Assembly: GCA_025451135.1 (NCBI GenBank)
Contig: JANWKW010000137.1
Location: 1 to 8,144 of the forward strand
DNA: 8,144 bases
DNA from: Vulcanimicrobiia bacterium
Lineage (GTDB): Bacteria; Vulcanimicrobiota; Vulcanimicrobiia; Vulcanimicrobiales; Vulcanimicrobiaceae
Reading direction: 5' to 3'
Shown here: piece after piece, positions 1 to 6,129 of the stretch
Numbering within the stretch: position 1 is the first letter of the stretch
How the letters are laid out: every line of letters begins with the position of its first letter
The notes under the pieces: model-generated
The model's database searches: none
Told to the model about the DNA's origin: nothing
The model's input: only the letters and a program-made list of their open reading frames with translations
Translations under genes and position numbers: made by a program

Positions 1-1187
1 ATGGCGCTGGCTATCAGGAATGCGGTGTGGAGGCCGAGGATGCTGGCGATGGAGCCGACGATGAGGGCGCCGCCGGGGACGATTCCGAGGGCGATCATGG
101 TGTAGACGCTGATGGCTCGTCCGCGTAGAGCGTCGGGACTCAGGGTTTGGATCAAGGTGTTCGAGGCGCCGAGGAAGGTCAGGGTTCCCAGGCCGATGAC
201 GAAGATGATCGGGAGCGCGACGAGGATGCTCTGCACGAAGCCGAGGGCGAAGACGCCGAGCGCGACGACGACGCCGCTGACGAGCCAGATCGTGCCGCGC
301 CGTTCGCGGTTTCCGAGATACGCGGTGAGCAGCGCGCCGCCGAAACCTCCGGCGCCGGCGGCGGTGTAGGCCCAGCCGAGTTCGCCCGCGTCGCCGTGGA
401 GCAGGTTGATGATGAATGCCGGCAAGAGCGTGCTGTACGGGCGGACGAAGAGCGCGGTGACGACGAACGTGAAGATCACCCATTTGAGGATCGCGTGGCG
501 AGCCATGAAGGCGATGCCGAACGCGATCGCGTGATGGAAGGGTTCGCGACGCCGCGTGCTCGGCGGTGCGGGCTTCATCATGGCGACGGCCGCCACCACG
601 GCGAGCGTGGCGATCGCGTTCGCCAGAAAGCAGCCGGCGACGCCGACGCTGGCGATCAGGATGGCGGCGATGGCGGGACCGATGACGGCGGGTGCGTTGA
701 AGGCGACGGAGTTGAGACCGATGGCGTTGCCGACGTGGGCGCGATCGACCAGCATCGGTACCCAGCTCTGCCGGGCGGGCGAATCGAACGATTGCGCGGC
801 GGAGTTGACGGCCGAGACGATCAGCAGGCCGACGATGGTCATATGGCCGTACGCCGTGCCGATCGCGAGCGCAAGCGCGGCCAGCGACATCGCGACGTTG
901 GCCCACAGCAAGACGCGGCGGCGCGGCCACGTGTCGGCGACGACGCCCGCGATCGGCGACGCGAGCAGCACCGGGACGGCGCGCGCGGCGCCGAGGAAGC
1001 CGAGATAGAGCGCGACCCGGTGCGGGGACGGGTCGAGCTTGGCGACGTAGTAGCCCATCGCCGTGAACTGCATCCAGGTCCCCAGATTGGAGATGAGGAG
1101 CCCGAACCAGAGCAGGCGGAAGTCGCGGAATTTGAGCGCCGCGAGGATGGACTGCCGGCGCGGCGGGAGCGGGCGTTCCGGCGTCAC
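1..1187 (-). CDS. MFS exporter, MFS_3 / EntS-like (3' end cut by window edge)
   Basis: Translating the minus strand from a GTG at 1187 gives an open frame of 395 residues that runs off the left edge, so only the C-terminus is missing. It is a polytopic membrane protein of the major facilitator superfamily, expected to export a small molecule by proton antiport. The N-terminus has the MFS_3-type opening (FRDFRLLWFG at about 21-30, then a hydrophobic helix with GTWMQFTAMG). The loop 2-3 motif is GVVADTWPRRRVLL at about 81-94. The family motif FDSPARQSWVP lies near 134-144, followed by NAIGLNS and IGPAIAA. The start is chosen because GTG overlaps the stop of the upstream kinase-like gene as GTGA (1184-1187), implying translational coupling; no strong Shine-Dalgarno site was seen. 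Substrate is unknown. The family includes siderophore and drug exporters. The family call is from recalled motifs, not a search. Confidence 0.88.
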   Translation of the reverse strand, partial: MTPERPLPPRRQSILAALKFRDFRLLWFGLLISNLGTWMQFTAMGYYVAKLDPSPHRVALYLGFLGAARAVPVLLASPIAGVVADTWPRRRVLLWANVAMSLAALALAIGTAYGHMTIVGLLIVSAVNSAAQSFDSPARQSWVPMLVDRAHVGNAIGLNSVAFNAPAVIGPAIAAILIASVGVAGCFLANAIATLAVVAAVAMMKPAPPSTRRREPFHHAIAFGIAFMARHAILKWVIFTFVVTALFVRPYSTLLPAFIINLLHGDAGELGWAYTAAGAGGFGGALLTAYLGNRERRGTIWLVSGVVVALGVFALGFVQSILVALPIIFVIGLGTLTFLGASNTLIQTLSPDALRGRAISVYTMIALGIVPGGALIVGSIASILGLHTAFLIASA

Positions 1188-1795
1188 GAGATACGGGCGC
1201 GCACGGCCGCGACGATCGCGGCCACCGAGGCGTCGTGCCCGAAACTCGCGGTGTCGAGCGCGAGGTCGTACTGATCGGTATCGCCCCAGCGCAGGTCGTA
1301 CCATTCGTAGAGGTAGCTGCGGCGCGCGTCGTCGATCCGGTCGACCTCCGCGGCCGCCGTCTTCTCGTCCGCGCCGGTGCCGGCCATCACGTGGTGGACG
1401 CGCCAGTCGCGCGGGGCGTGCAGGAAGACGCGGAGCACGTCCGGCCGGCGCCCGAGGATGGCGCTCGCGGCCCGGCCCACCAGGACGACGTCGCCGTGCG
1501 CGGCGTATTCGCGGACGGCCGTCTGGACCTCGTGTAGGCACTTCTCGTCGAACGACTCTTCGGACGAGGCGAAGGCCATCTCGGGCGTCGCGAGCTCGAG
1601 TCGGGCCAGCACCCGCTCGCCCACCGAGCGGCGCGTGTCCTCGGTCGCCTCCACCTCTTCGGGCGTGGTCGAGAGGCGTTTGGCGACGACCACGGGCAGT
1701 TGCTCGTCGACGAACTCGAAGCCGAGCGTCGCGGCCGCATCCCTCGCGATCGCGACCGCTCCGGAGCCGTACTCGTTGGAGATCGTGACGATCAT
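1184..1795 (-). CDS. Cytidylate-kinase-like P-loop protein
   Basis: A 203-residue soluble protein resembling the cytidylate kinase-like family (Pfam PF13189). Visible features are the N-terminal TISNEYGSGAVAIAR segment (4-18), matching the family's variant P-loop (GSGxxxIA, without the usual Walker A lysine); VVLVGRAASAILG (103-115), matching the GRxA nucleotide-binding segment; the beta strand LRVFLHAP (121-128); and the C-terminal RIDDARRSYLYEWYD plus QYDLALDT (153-182) typical of the family's lid and last strand. The physiological substrate of this family is generally not established, so a true CMP kinase role is not claimed. The ATG at 1795 is the natural start. No Shine-Dalgarno precedes it, but TAGACT sits 6 bases upstream, which fits a leaderless transcript. 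The gene overlaps the downstream MFS gene by 4 bases, so the pair is probably co-expressed. Conserved-fold confidence is high, function confidence low. Confidence 0.83.
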   Translation of the reverse strand: MIVTISNEYGSGAVAIARDAAATLGFEFVDEQLPVVVAKRLSTTPEEVEATEDTRRSVGERVLARLELATPEMAFASSEESFDEKCLHEVQTAVREYAAHGDVVLVGRAASAILGRRPDVLRVFLHAPRDWRVHHVMAGTGADEKTAAAEVDRIDDARRSYLYEWYDLRWGDTDQYDLALDTASFGHDASVAAIVAAVRARIS

Positions 1796-1849
1796 GCAGG
1801 GAGTCTACCCGCGAAGAGCCGCGCCGCCCTGCGTGGAAGAGCACGCGCT
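1796..1849. promoter_or_regulatory. Divergent intergenic region, kinase-like gene / ABC operon
   Basis: These 54 bases separate the divergent kinase-like and ABC ATPase genes and must hold or border both promoters. On the minus strand TAGACT (1807-1802) fits a -10 box and lies 6 bases from the ATG at 1795, placing the probable transcription start on or next to that ATG. No convincing -35 is seen. On the plus strand a purine-rich GGAAGAG (about 1835-1841) lies roughly 8 bases before the ABC ATG and may serve as a weak ribosome binding site. A 6-base inverted repeat, GCAGGG (1796-1801) and CCCTGC (1827-1832), brackets the region; it could be an operator or chance. Confidence 0.35.
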
Positions 1850-2848
1850 ATGCCGATAGTCCGGACGCGCGAGCTGCGCAAGGTCTTCCGCTCGGTCAAG
1901 CGCGCGCCCGGCGCGCTGGGCGCGCTCAAGACGCTGTTCTCGCGCGAGTACGAGGATAAGGTCGCGGTCTCGGGCATCGAGATGTCCATCGAGGCCGGCG
2001 AGCTGGTCGGCTATATCGGGCCCAACGGCGCGGGCAAGTCGACCACCATCAAGATGCTGACCGGCATCCTGGTGCCGACCTCGGGCCGGATCGAGGTCGC
2101 CGGGCTGGTGCCGTACGAGCGCCGGCGCGAGAACGCACGCAACATCGGGGTCGTCTTCGGCCAGCGCAGCCAGCTCTATTGGGATCTGCCGCTGGTCGAA
2201 TCGTTCGAGCTGCTCCGGGCGATCTACGGCATCCCGCGCGACCGCTACAAGGCCGACCTGGCCGCGTTCGTCGAGCTGCTCCAGATGGACGAGTTCCTCA
2301 ACACGCCGGTGCGCCAGCTCTCGCTCGGCCAACGCATGCGCGGTGATTTCGCCGCCGCCATGCTGCACGATCCGCGCATCATCTACCTCGACGAGCCGAC
2401 CATCGGTCTGGACGTCGTCGCCAAGGAAGCGATCCGGCTGTTCATCGCCAAGATCAACGAGGAACGGGGCACGACCGTCATCCTGACGACCCACGACCTG
2501 GCCGATGTCGAACGGCTCTGCCGCCGGATCGTGCTGATCGACAAGGGCACGCTGATCTACGACGGGGACATCGAGCGGATCAAGACGCAGTACGGCACGT
2601 TCCGTACGCTGGTGGTCACGTTCGCGCGCCCGATCGAACGGCCGTCGTTGGAAGGCGCCCACCTGACCGAGACGGACGGCAAGACCGCGCGCTTCCGCTT
2701 CGACCGGCATCGCGAGCGAGCCGACGTGCTGATCGGACGGGTCGCCGCCCAGTACGAGATCACCGACGTCAGCATCGAGGAGCCCGAGTTGGAATCCATC
2801 ATCCGCCGCATCTACGTCGAAGGCTACGACACGGGGGCCACCGCATGA
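1850..2848 (+). CDS. ABC-2 type exporter, ATP-binding subunit (COG4586-like)
   Basis: A 332-residue cytoplasmic ATPase that powers export by the two ABC-2 permeases encoded downstream. All nucleotide-binding motifs are intact: Walker A GPNGAGKST (57-65), Q-loop glutamine 105 in VVFGQRSQLYWDLP, signature LSLGQRMR (157-164; LSLGQ in place of LSGGQ, common in this subfamily), Walker B IIYLDEP (177-183) with its catalytic Glu, D-loop GLD (186-188) and the H-loop His215 in TTHDL. The N-terminal segment KVFRSVKRAPGALGALKTLFSREYE, here at about 11-35, is characteristic of the COG4586 type. About 90 C-terminal residues after the ATPase core form an accessory domain as in drug-exporter ATPases. The ATG at 1850 is chosen because homologous sequence starts there; the frame is open further upstream, but that would overlap the divergent gene. 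The stop overlaps the next start as ATGA. Substrate is unknown. Confidence 0.93.
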   Translation: MPIVRTRELRKVFRSVKRAPGALGALKTLFSREYEDKVAVSGIEMSIEAGELVGYIGPNGAGKSTTIKMLTGILVPTSGRIEVAGLVPYERRRENARNIGVVFGQRSQLYWDLPLVESFELLRAIYGIPRDRYKADLAAFVELLQMDEFLNTPVRQLSLGQRMRGDFAAAMLHDPRIIYLDEPTIGLDVVAKEAIRLFIAKINEERGTTVILTTHDLADVERLCRRIVLIDKGTLIYDGDIERIKTQYGTFRTLVVTFARPIERPSLEGAHLTETDGKTARFRFDRHRERADVLIGRVAAQYEITDVSIEEPELESIIRRIYVEGYDTGATA

Positions 2849-3489
2849 TCTTCTCCAGCGGCACCAAGAAACCGAAGATCCACTCGAGCGCCTACGTCGC
2901 GCCGACGGCCGTGATCTCGGGCGACGTCGAGATCGGGTCGGGCTGCGCGATCCTCCACGGCGCCGTCATCACGGCCGAGGGCGCGCCGCTGCGGATCGGC
3001 TCGGATACGGTCGTGATGGAGAACGCCGTGCTCAAGGCGAGCGGCGGGAGTGCGACCACGTTCCCGCTCGAGATCGGCGAGCGCTGCATCGTCGGACCGG
3101 GCGCCTACGTCGTGGGTGCGACCGTCGGCGAGGGCTGCTTCATCGCGGGCGGCAGCCGCCTCGGCAACGGCGCGACCATGGCCGACGGCGCGTCGAACGC
3201 ACCGTACACGGATCCGTCGTTCTTCGCCGAGATCTTCAACGTCGACGACGAGACCGACCTGGCCGGCCGCGCCGCCGAGGCGTACGCGAAGTTCCTACGC
3301 AAGACGCACGCGCAAGACGCCCGCTTGGACGAGCACAAGAACGTCAAGCCGGCTCCGCGACGCAGCGTCGGCGAGGAGCCGCCCCCGACCCAGGCCGCCG
3401 ACGTCGGCGGCGTGGTCGACGCGATGATGCTCGAGCTCCAGGAGATGGAACACCGGCGCCAGGATTCGATCAAGAAACAGCGTCCGTGA
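2845..3489 (+). CDS. Gamma-carbonic-anhydrase-like hexapeptide-repeat protein, zinc ligands lost
   Basis: A 214-residue protein. Residues about 12-120 form a left-handed beta-helix of imperfect hexapeptide repeats (VISGDVEIGSGCAILHGAVI, then IGSDTVV, IGERCIVGPGAYVVGATVGEGCFI). The order and spacing resemble gamma-carbonic anhydrase / CaiE / PaaY-like proteins. In active members three histidines bind zinc, in VMHG and GHGAxLHG contexts. Here the equivalent positions appear to be Lys64 (VLKAS), Pro85 (VGPGA) and Val90 (YVVGA), so catalysis as a carbonic anhydrase is unlikely. The remaining sequence is a charged helical stretch (about 124-165), a proline-rich linker (169-182) and a likely amphipathic helix (187-212) rich in Glu, Met and Arg. 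The ATG overlaps the ATPase stop (ATGA), and its stop overlaps the permease start (GTGA), so it is translated with the exporter. A trimeric scaffold or assembly role is an inference. An acyltransferase role is possible, but no catalytic His is evident. Confidence 0.8.
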   Translation: MIFSSGTKKPKIHSSAYVAPTAVISGDVEIGSGCAILHGAVITAEGAPLRIGSDTVVMENAVLKASGGSATTFPLEIGERCIVGPGAYVVGATVGEGCFIAGGSRLGNGATMADGASNAPYTDPSFFAEIFNVDDETDLAGRAAEAYAKFLRKTHAQDARLDEHKNVKPAPRRSVGEEPPPTQAADVGGVVDAMMLELQEMEHRRQDSIKKQRP

Positions 3490-4295
3490 TCGCGCTACCC
3501 CGCTATAACCTCGAACCGTACGTTGAGTTCGCGAAGAAGGCGTTCGCGCGCGAGGCTACCTACCGGATGGAGGTCTTCACCGAGGTCGGCTCGCTGGTCT
3601 TGCGCATCTATCTGCTGCGCGCCGTGTGGACGGCGCTCTACGCGCAGAACGCCGCCCCGATGAACCTCCCGCTCCACTCGATGATCACCTACGCGACCAT
3701 CGCGCTCCTGATGTCGCTGATCCTCGAAGTCGACGGGACGCGCCTGATCCGCGAACGCCTGCGCGACGGCTCGATCGCGACCGACCTGATGAAGCCGATC
3801 AGCGTGCCGTTCTACTTCTTCTCCGACGGGTTCGGGAACACGGCCCTGCACGCCGCCTTGGTGATCCCGTCGCTGCTCTTCGCCCTGCTGCTGGTGCACA
3901 TCGACGTCCCGTCGCCGGCCACGCTCGCCGTCTTCTTCCTCTCGTTCGCGATCGGGTACTTCGTCAATTTCCTGGTCAACTTCACGATGAACGCGGTCGC
4001 CTTCTGGACGCTCGAGACGTTCGCGCTGCAGATCATCGTACGCTGGATCAGCGACCTGCTCAGCGGCCAGATCATCCCGCTCGTCTTCGTGCCGGGCAAC
4101 ATCGGACGGATCGTGCTGGCGCTGCCGTTCGCGGCCATCTACAGCACGCCGCTGCTGATCTACGTCGGCGTCATCCCGCCCGGGGGTTGGCTCGCCGCGC
4201 TCGGCTTCCAGGTCCTCTGGCTCGTCGTCTTCGCCGCCGCCGCAGCGGCGATATGGCGGGCCGCGTCACGGCACATCGTCATCCAGGGCGGCTGA
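3486..4295 (+). CDS. ABC-2 family permease, first membrane subunit (COG4587-like)
   Basis: A 269-residue integral membrane protein and one half of the exporter's membrane channel. Hydrophobic segments suitable for membrane helices lie near 31-52, 63-82, 117-138, 145-172, 195-218 and 235-258, giving about six spans. Between helices 2 and 3 is the cytosolic segment RLIRERLRDGSIATDLMKPI (86-105), the coupling-region pattern of this permease family (charged residues, then xG, then hydrophobic, then RP/KP). The GTG start at 3486 is chosen because it overlaps the stop of the hexapeptide gene (GTGA, 3486-3489), in step with the rest of the operon. The gene ends only 3 bases from the convergent zinc-finger gene and no terminator is visible there. 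Its partner permease is encoded about 1 kb further on. Assignment to the COG4587 type is from recalled pattern. Confidence 0.88.
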   Translation: MIALPRYNLEPYVEFAKKAFAREATYRMEVFTEVGSLVLRIYLLRAVWTALYAQNAAPMNLPLHSMITYATIALLMSLILEVDGTRLIRERLRDGSIATDLMKPISVPFYFFSDGFGNTALHAALVIPSLLFALLLVHIDVPSPATLAVFFLSFAIGYFVNFLVNFTMNAVAFWTLETFALQIIVRWISDLLSGQIIPLVFVPGNIGRIVLALPFAAIYSTPLLIYVGVIPPGGWLAALGFQVLWLVVFAAAAAAIWRAASRHIVIQGG

Positions 4296-4298
4296 GCG

Positions 4299-4556
4299 TT
4301 ACGCCATCACCTCGTCGACGTAGCACCAGCGCCAGTCTTCGCCGGGTTGGGCGGATCGCATGACGGGGTGCTTCGTCGCGTGATAGTGCTTGGTGGCGTG
4401 GGTGTTCGGACTGCTATCGCAGCAGCCGACGTGGCCGCAGGTCAGGCACTCGCGCAGATGCACCCACCTGCCGCCGGTCTTGAGGCACTCTTCGCAGCCC
4501 TCGGTGCTCGGCGCGTGCGGTGTAGCATCGCGCAGATGATCGCAGAGATCCGGCAC
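4299..4556 (-). CDS. UBP-type zinc finger protein
   Basis: An 85-residue protein consisting almost entirely of one ZnF-UBP domain (PF02148 type). Probable zinc ligands are Cys5 and His7 (LCDH), Cys21 and Cys24 (CEEC), Cys37 and Cys40 (CLTC), Cys45 in GHVGCC, and His53, His57, His59 and His63 in the segment HATKHYHATKHP; up to three zinc ions are bound in this fold. The end, EDWRWCYVDE, is the usual closing strand. In eukaryotes the fold binds ubiquitin C-termini. In bacteria the partner is generally unknown. The start is decided by AAGGAG (4567-4562) located 5 bases before the GTG at 4556. A second GTG at 4562 overlaps the pirin stop but leaves no room for the ribosome site. It is cotranscribed with the upstream pirin gene. 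A longer minus-strand frame exists but its extra N-terminus is a shadow of pirin. Confidence 0.9.
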   Translation of the reverse strand: MPDLCDHLRDATPHAPSTEGCEECLKTGGRWVHLRECLTCGHVGCCDSSPNTHATKHYHATKHPVMRSAQPGEDWRWCYVDEVMA

Positions 4557-4558
4557 GG

Positions 4559-5281
4559 TCACTCCTTCACGGCGGGGAGATCCCAGAGGACCACTTCTCC
4601 GGAACCCGAGAGTTCGATCTTGGACACGTCGTAAGTGCGCACGGCATCGCCCTTGTGCAGCACCTCGCCATTGATAGTGACGTCGCCGTCGCCGACGAAG
4701 ACGAAGCCGTAACGCTTGGGCGCGAACGCGTGCTCGAGCCGGCCGTCCTCGAGACGGGCCAGCCGCAGGGTGGCGTCCTGGGTGATCCGGATGCGCGCCT
4801 CGACGTCGCGTTGACCGCTGACGGCGGTCAGCCAGCGGTTCCGGCGGTCTTCGATCGTGAAGTCCGCTTGACCGTAGGACGGCGCGATGCCGAGCTGACC
4901 CGGCAACACCCACATCTGGACGAGGTGGAGCGGCGCGTCCTTGCGAGCGTTGAACTCGCTGTGGCGCACGCCGGTGCCGGCGCTCATGAACTGGATGCCG
5001 CCCGGGCCGACGACGCCCTCGTTGCCCATGCTGTCCTTGTGGGCCAATTCGCCCTCGAAGACGTAGGTGACGATCTCCATATCAGCGTGCGGGTGCGGCG
5101 GGAAGCCGGTCCCTGCGGCGATGGTATCGTCGTTGAAGACGCGCAGGGCGCCCCACGAGAGGTTCTTGGGATCGAAGTAGTCGGCGAAGCTGAACGAGTG
5201 GTAGGCGTCCAGCCAGCCGTGCTCGGCATGGGCGCGCTCGCTCGCACGCTGGATCGAGAAGACGGGGGCTAGGGTGGTCAT
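4559..5281 (-). CDS. Pirin family protein (cupin; YhhW-like quercetinase fold)
   Basis: A 240-residue bicupin protein of the pirin family. The N-terminal cupin carries the complete metal site: His63 and His65 in HPHADMEIVTYVFEGELAHKD, and His107 and Glu109 in AGTGVRHSEF. This pattern and length match Escherichia coli YhhW (231 residues, ligands H57, H59, H101, E103; numbers recalled), which has quercetin 2,3-dioxygenase activity. The C-terminal cupin (about 150-240) lacks such ligands, as in relatives. Physiological function is uncertain: dioxygenase, redox sensor or transcription co-regulator have been proposed. ATG at 5281 is preferred, since AGAGG lies just upstream and homologues begin close by; a GTG at 5290 would add three residues. 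The gene is divergent from the second permease and sits 2 bases upstream of the zinc-finger start, forming a two-gene unit. Confidence 0.93.
   Translation of the reverse strand: MTTLAPVFSIQRASERAHAEHGWLDAYHSFSFADYFDPKNLSWGALRVFNDDTIAAGTGFPPHPHADMEIVTYVFEGELAHKDSMGNEGVVGPGGIQFMSAGTGVRHSEFNARKDAPLHLVQMWVLPGQLGIAPSYGQADFTIEDRRNRWLTAVSGQRDVEARIRITQDATLRLARLEDGRLEHAFAPKRYGFVFVGDGDVTINGEVLHKGDAVRTYDVSKIELSGSGEVVLWDLPAVKE
4562..4568 (-). promoter_or_regulatory. Ribosome binding site deciding the zinc-finger start
   Basis: GAAGGAG on the minus strand, inside the last codons of pirin and ending 5 bases before the GTG at 4556. This is the clearest Shine-Dalgarno site in the window. Most other starts rely on stop/start overlap or show no site, so this one is informative for choosing the downstream GTG over the GTG at 4562. 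Confidence 0.75.
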
Positions 5282-5334
5282 ACCTCTCACAATCCGAGGG
5301 GTGCCCGGAATGGTTGCGGAAGCGGGACCACCGG
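5282..5334. promoter_or_regulatory. Divergent intergenic region, pirin / second permease
   Basis: Because the second permease is cut off from the first by an opposite-strand cassette, these 53 bases or the adjacent pirin coding region should contain its promoter. No consensus -35/-10 pair is visible on the plus strand. On the minus strand GATTGT (5294-5289) is a weak -10 candidate 7 bases from the pirin ATG. The assignment rests on gene orientation more than on motif quality. Confidence 0.3.
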
Positions 5335-6129
5335 ATGCTCGCGACTTACGGCCAATACTGGCGCATCAACGTGCTGACGTTCCTGGAGTACCGGGCCAAC
5401 TTCATCATGTGGTTCGGCTTCACGATCGTCTACCATTTCACGGCCCTGGCCGCCCTGTTCGTGACCATGCACCAGTTCCCGACCATGAACGGTTGGGACG
5501 TCCGCCAGATGTTCTTCCTCTACGCGATGTGGATGGCCGGGCACGAGCTCCACAACGCCTTCTTCTTCAACGTCGTGAGCGTGCCGGAGTACGTGCGCGA
5601 AGGGCGGTTCGACCGATTCCTGGTGCGCCCGCTCGACTCGCTCTTCCAAGTCCTCACGGTGCCGTCGCAGCAATTCCCCGACGGGCTGATCCTGGCGACG
5701 ATCACGTTCTGCGTCGCGACGGCCGTGGTCGGCGTCAAAGTCGATCTGCTCTACGTCGCGATGGTGCCGCTGATCGCGATCGGCGGCGCGCTGATCGACT
5801 TCGGCATCTCGCTCTTCGTCGCCGCGCTCTCGTTCTGGTTCGTCCGCGTCGATACGCTGCGCTGGGTCGTGATGTCGCTCGAACAGGAGTTCACCCGCTA
5901 CCCGATCAGCATCTACCAGCGCGGCGTGCAATTCGTGCTGGCGTTCATCCTGCCGTTCGCGTTCATGAATTACTTCCCGGCGACGTACTTCTTGCAGAAG
6001 ACCGACCAGGGCTTGCATCTCAACCCGGTCGTCGGCCTGCTCACGCCGCTCGTAGGACTGGCGTGGTTCGCGGTCTCCTACGCCGTCTGGCGCGTCGGCG
6101 TGAACCACTATCAGGGGACCGGCTCGTGA
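5335..6129 (+). CDS. ABC-2 family permease, second membrane subunit (COG3694-like)
   Basis: A 264-residue integral membrane protein, the expected partner of the permease at 3486-4295. The N-terminus LTFLEYRANFIMWFGF (14-29) is the typical interfacial helix of this family. The segment VREGRFDRFLVRPLDSLFQV (87-106) is the conserved cytosolic coupling region. About six hydrophobic spans lie near 22-45, 56-76, 117-134, 138-170, 197-217 and 231-255. The stretch RYPISIYQRG followed by LAFILPFAFMNYFPATYFL (about 188-220) is also characteristic. The ATG at 5335 is preferred because family members begin close to this point. A TTG at 5314 would add seven charged residues and cannot be excluded. No good Shine-Dalgarno site is seen. 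The stop overlaps the beta-lactamase-like start (GTGA), so the two are probably co-translated. Confidence 0.9.
   Translation: MLATYGQYWRINVLTFLEYRANFIMWFGFTIVYHFTALAALFVTMHQFPTMNGWDVRQMFFLYAMWMAGHELHNAFFFNVVSVPEYVREGRFDRFLVRPLDSLFQVLTVPSQQFPDGLILATITFCVATAVVGVKVDLLYVAMVPLIAIGGALIDFGISLFVAALSFWFVRVDTLRWVVMSLEQEFTRYPISIYQRGVQFVLAFILPFAFMNYFPATYFLQKTDQGLHLNPVVGLLTPLVGLAWFAVSYAVWRVGVNHYQGTGS

Noticed and set aside
147..1274. A 375-residue plus-strand open frame opposite the MFS gene
   Set aside because: Its translation is a low-complexity run of Arg, Asp, Glu and Gly with no recognisable domain, as expected for the antisense of GC-rich codons. The minus strand encodes a clear MFS protein.
1796..1832. 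GCAGGG / CCCTGC inverted repeat as an operator
   Set aside because: Six bases per arm with a 25-base gap in GC-rich DNA is easily chance; it is noted in the intergenic entry but not claimed as a binding site.
1805..2710. A 301-residue minus-strand frame opposite the ABC ATPase
   Set aside because: The plus strand encodes a complete ATPase with all motifs, and the antisense product has no domain features.
2845..3489. Calling this gene an active carbonic anhydrase
   Set aside because: The fold matches but all three expected zinc-binding histidines appear to be replaced, so an enzyme name would mislead.
4299..4913. Long 204-residue version of the zinc-finger gene
   Set aside because: Its first ~118 residues are an Arg-rich shadow of pirin. 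A strong ribosome site points to the GTG at 4556.
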